Positions 6,173-6,814 of a DNA stretch of 6,814 bases are shown here, piece after piece (position 1 is the stretch's first letter; each line of letters begins with the position of its first letter). The notes under the pieces are model-generated. The model worked only from the letters and a program-made list of their open reading frames with translations, ran no database searches and was not told the origin of the DNA. The position numbers were made by a program, and so were the translations under genes. The DNA is from Betaproteobacteria bacterium (lineage in GTDB: Bacteria > Pseudomonadota > Gammaproteobacteria > Burkholderiales > Burkholderiaceae_C), in assembly GCA_947448675.1 (NCBI GenBank), contig CANFOR010000154.1, forward strand, positions 1-6,814, written 5' to 3'.

Positions 6173-6814
6173 TTATTGGCAACGGGCCAAAGCATTGCTA
6201 ATCGCGCGTTTGACCATTTGGCGCGCCATGGCAGTTTTGTATTCCACATCACCACGCAAATCTTCAGCTGGGTCGCAAATGGCCATCGCAGCTTGGGCTG
6301 CAGCTTCTAGCGTTGCAGGGCTCACTGCTTTACCGATCAGGGCTTGCTCTGCAGCGGCTGCGCGCAAAGCGGTAGGACCCACATTGGTCAGCGCAATGCG
6401 CGCATGGCTCACCACGCCGCCCTTGGCTTGCATGACCACGGCGCAGCCTGCGGTAGCCCAGTCGCCAGTTTTGCGTTTGAGTTTTTCATAGGCCCAGCCG
6501 GCGCCTTGCGCCAGGGCGGGCATGCGGATCTCGCACATCACCTCATCGTCTGCGAGCAGGGTCATGTATGTGCCGAGGAAGAAATCGTCGGCCGACACCG
6601 TGCGCCGACCTTTGGGGCCTTCGAGCACAAATTGCGCGTGCAGAGCAATCGACAAAGCCGGGTGGTCATTGCCCGGGTCGCCGTGGGCAATGTCGCCACC
6701 GATCGTGCCGCGGTTGCGCACCTGCGGGTCGGCAATCAGCTTGGCGGCCTCGGCCAATAAAGGCAGCTTGCTTTGGACGATGGGGGAATTGATCAACTCG
6801 CTTTCCGTTGTCAT
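6173..6814 (-). CDS. coxM: CoxM, medium FAD-binding subunit of aerobic CO dehydrogenase (partial, N-terminus outside window)
   Basis: The last 213 residues of the flavoprotein subunit are visible. It takes electrons from the CoxS clusters and hands them to the respiratory quinone pool. Counting from the window edge, ADPQVRNRGTIGGD (28-41) holds the second FAD-binding motif (TIGG), followed by HGDPGNDHPA. The C-terminal CO-dehydrogenase-flavoprotein domain follows, with AYEKLKRKTGDWATA (108-122) and IALTNVGPT (140-148). The first codon at the edge happens to be ATG, but it is internal: in the family, MTT lies about 75 residues into a protein of about 285-290, after the first FAD motif (AGGHS-like). 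That first motif is outside the window. The frame ends in TAA, 18 bases before coxS. Where TIGGN is often found in characterised relatives, this protein has TIGGD. Confidence 0.94.
   Translation of the reverse strand: MTTESELINSPIVQSKLPLLAEAAKLIADPQVRNRGTIGGDIAHGDPGNDHPALSIALHAQFVLEGPKGRRTVSADDFFLGTYMTLLADDEVMCEIRMPALAQGAGWAYEKLKRKTGDWATAGCAVVMQAKGGVVSHARIALTNVGPTALRAAAAEQALIGKAVSPATLEAAAQAAMAICDPAEDLRGDVEYKTAMARQMVKRAISNALARCQ

Noticed and set aside
6812..6814. The ATG at the window edge as the start of coxM
   Set aside because: The protein would lack the first FAD-binding motif and about 75 residues of the family's N-terminus. MTT aligns with an internal site, so the gene is cut by the window.
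1..6814. Mobile elements, CRISPR arrays, tRNA or rRNA genes, promoters and terminators
   Set aside because: Coding sequence fills nearly the whole window. No repeat arrays, terminal inverted repeats, cloverleaf structures or GC-hairpin-plus-T-run terminators were found by eye, and the short gaps leave little room for them.

Overview
This window is a single-direction operon, read entirely on the minus strand, for an aerobic (molybdenum-copper) carbon monoxide dehydrogenase. In transcription order (high to low coordinates) it holds coxM (5' end beyond the window), coxS, coxL, coxG, coxD, coxE and coxF (3' end beyond the window). The gaps are only 9 to 47 bases, and almost every start has a recognisable Shine-Dalgarno sequence. 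No promoter, terminator, RNA gene, insertion sequence or CRISPR array was seen, and no gene-free stretch approaches 300 bases. The operon therefore very probably starts upstream of base 6814 and continues past base 1.

The most informative residue pattern is AYRCSFR in the large subunit (CoxL residues 382-388). It marks form I, the group with demonstrated CO oxidation, and separates it from form II (AYRGAGR) and from other xanthine-oxidase-family hydroxylases. The small subunit carries all eight cysteines for two [2Fe-2S] clusters. The visible part of the medium subunit carries the TIGG flavin-binding motif.

The genes fit one working model. CoxL binds CO at a Mo-Cu centre, electrons pass through the two iron-sulfur clusters of CoxS to FAD in CoxM, and then to a membrane quinone. 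CoxG, an SRPBCC-fold protein with a flexible linker and a hydrophobic C-terminal tail, is the likely membrane/quinone connection. CoxD (MoxR-type AAA+ ATPase), CoxE (von Willebrand A protein) and CoxF (XdhC family) are maturation factors for the Mo-Cu site.

The organism is most likely a betaproteobacterium, plausibly Comamonadaceae (Burkholderiales). The grounds are moderate-to-high GC content, protein character, and a CoxL whose length (803 residues) and active-site cysteine (Cys385) match what I recall of the Hydrogenophaga pseudoflava enzyme. This is an inference from memory, not a search. The system itself is known. The points of interest are the form I signature, coxG sitting between coxL and coxD, and stop codons embedded in the ribosome binding sites of the maturation genes.
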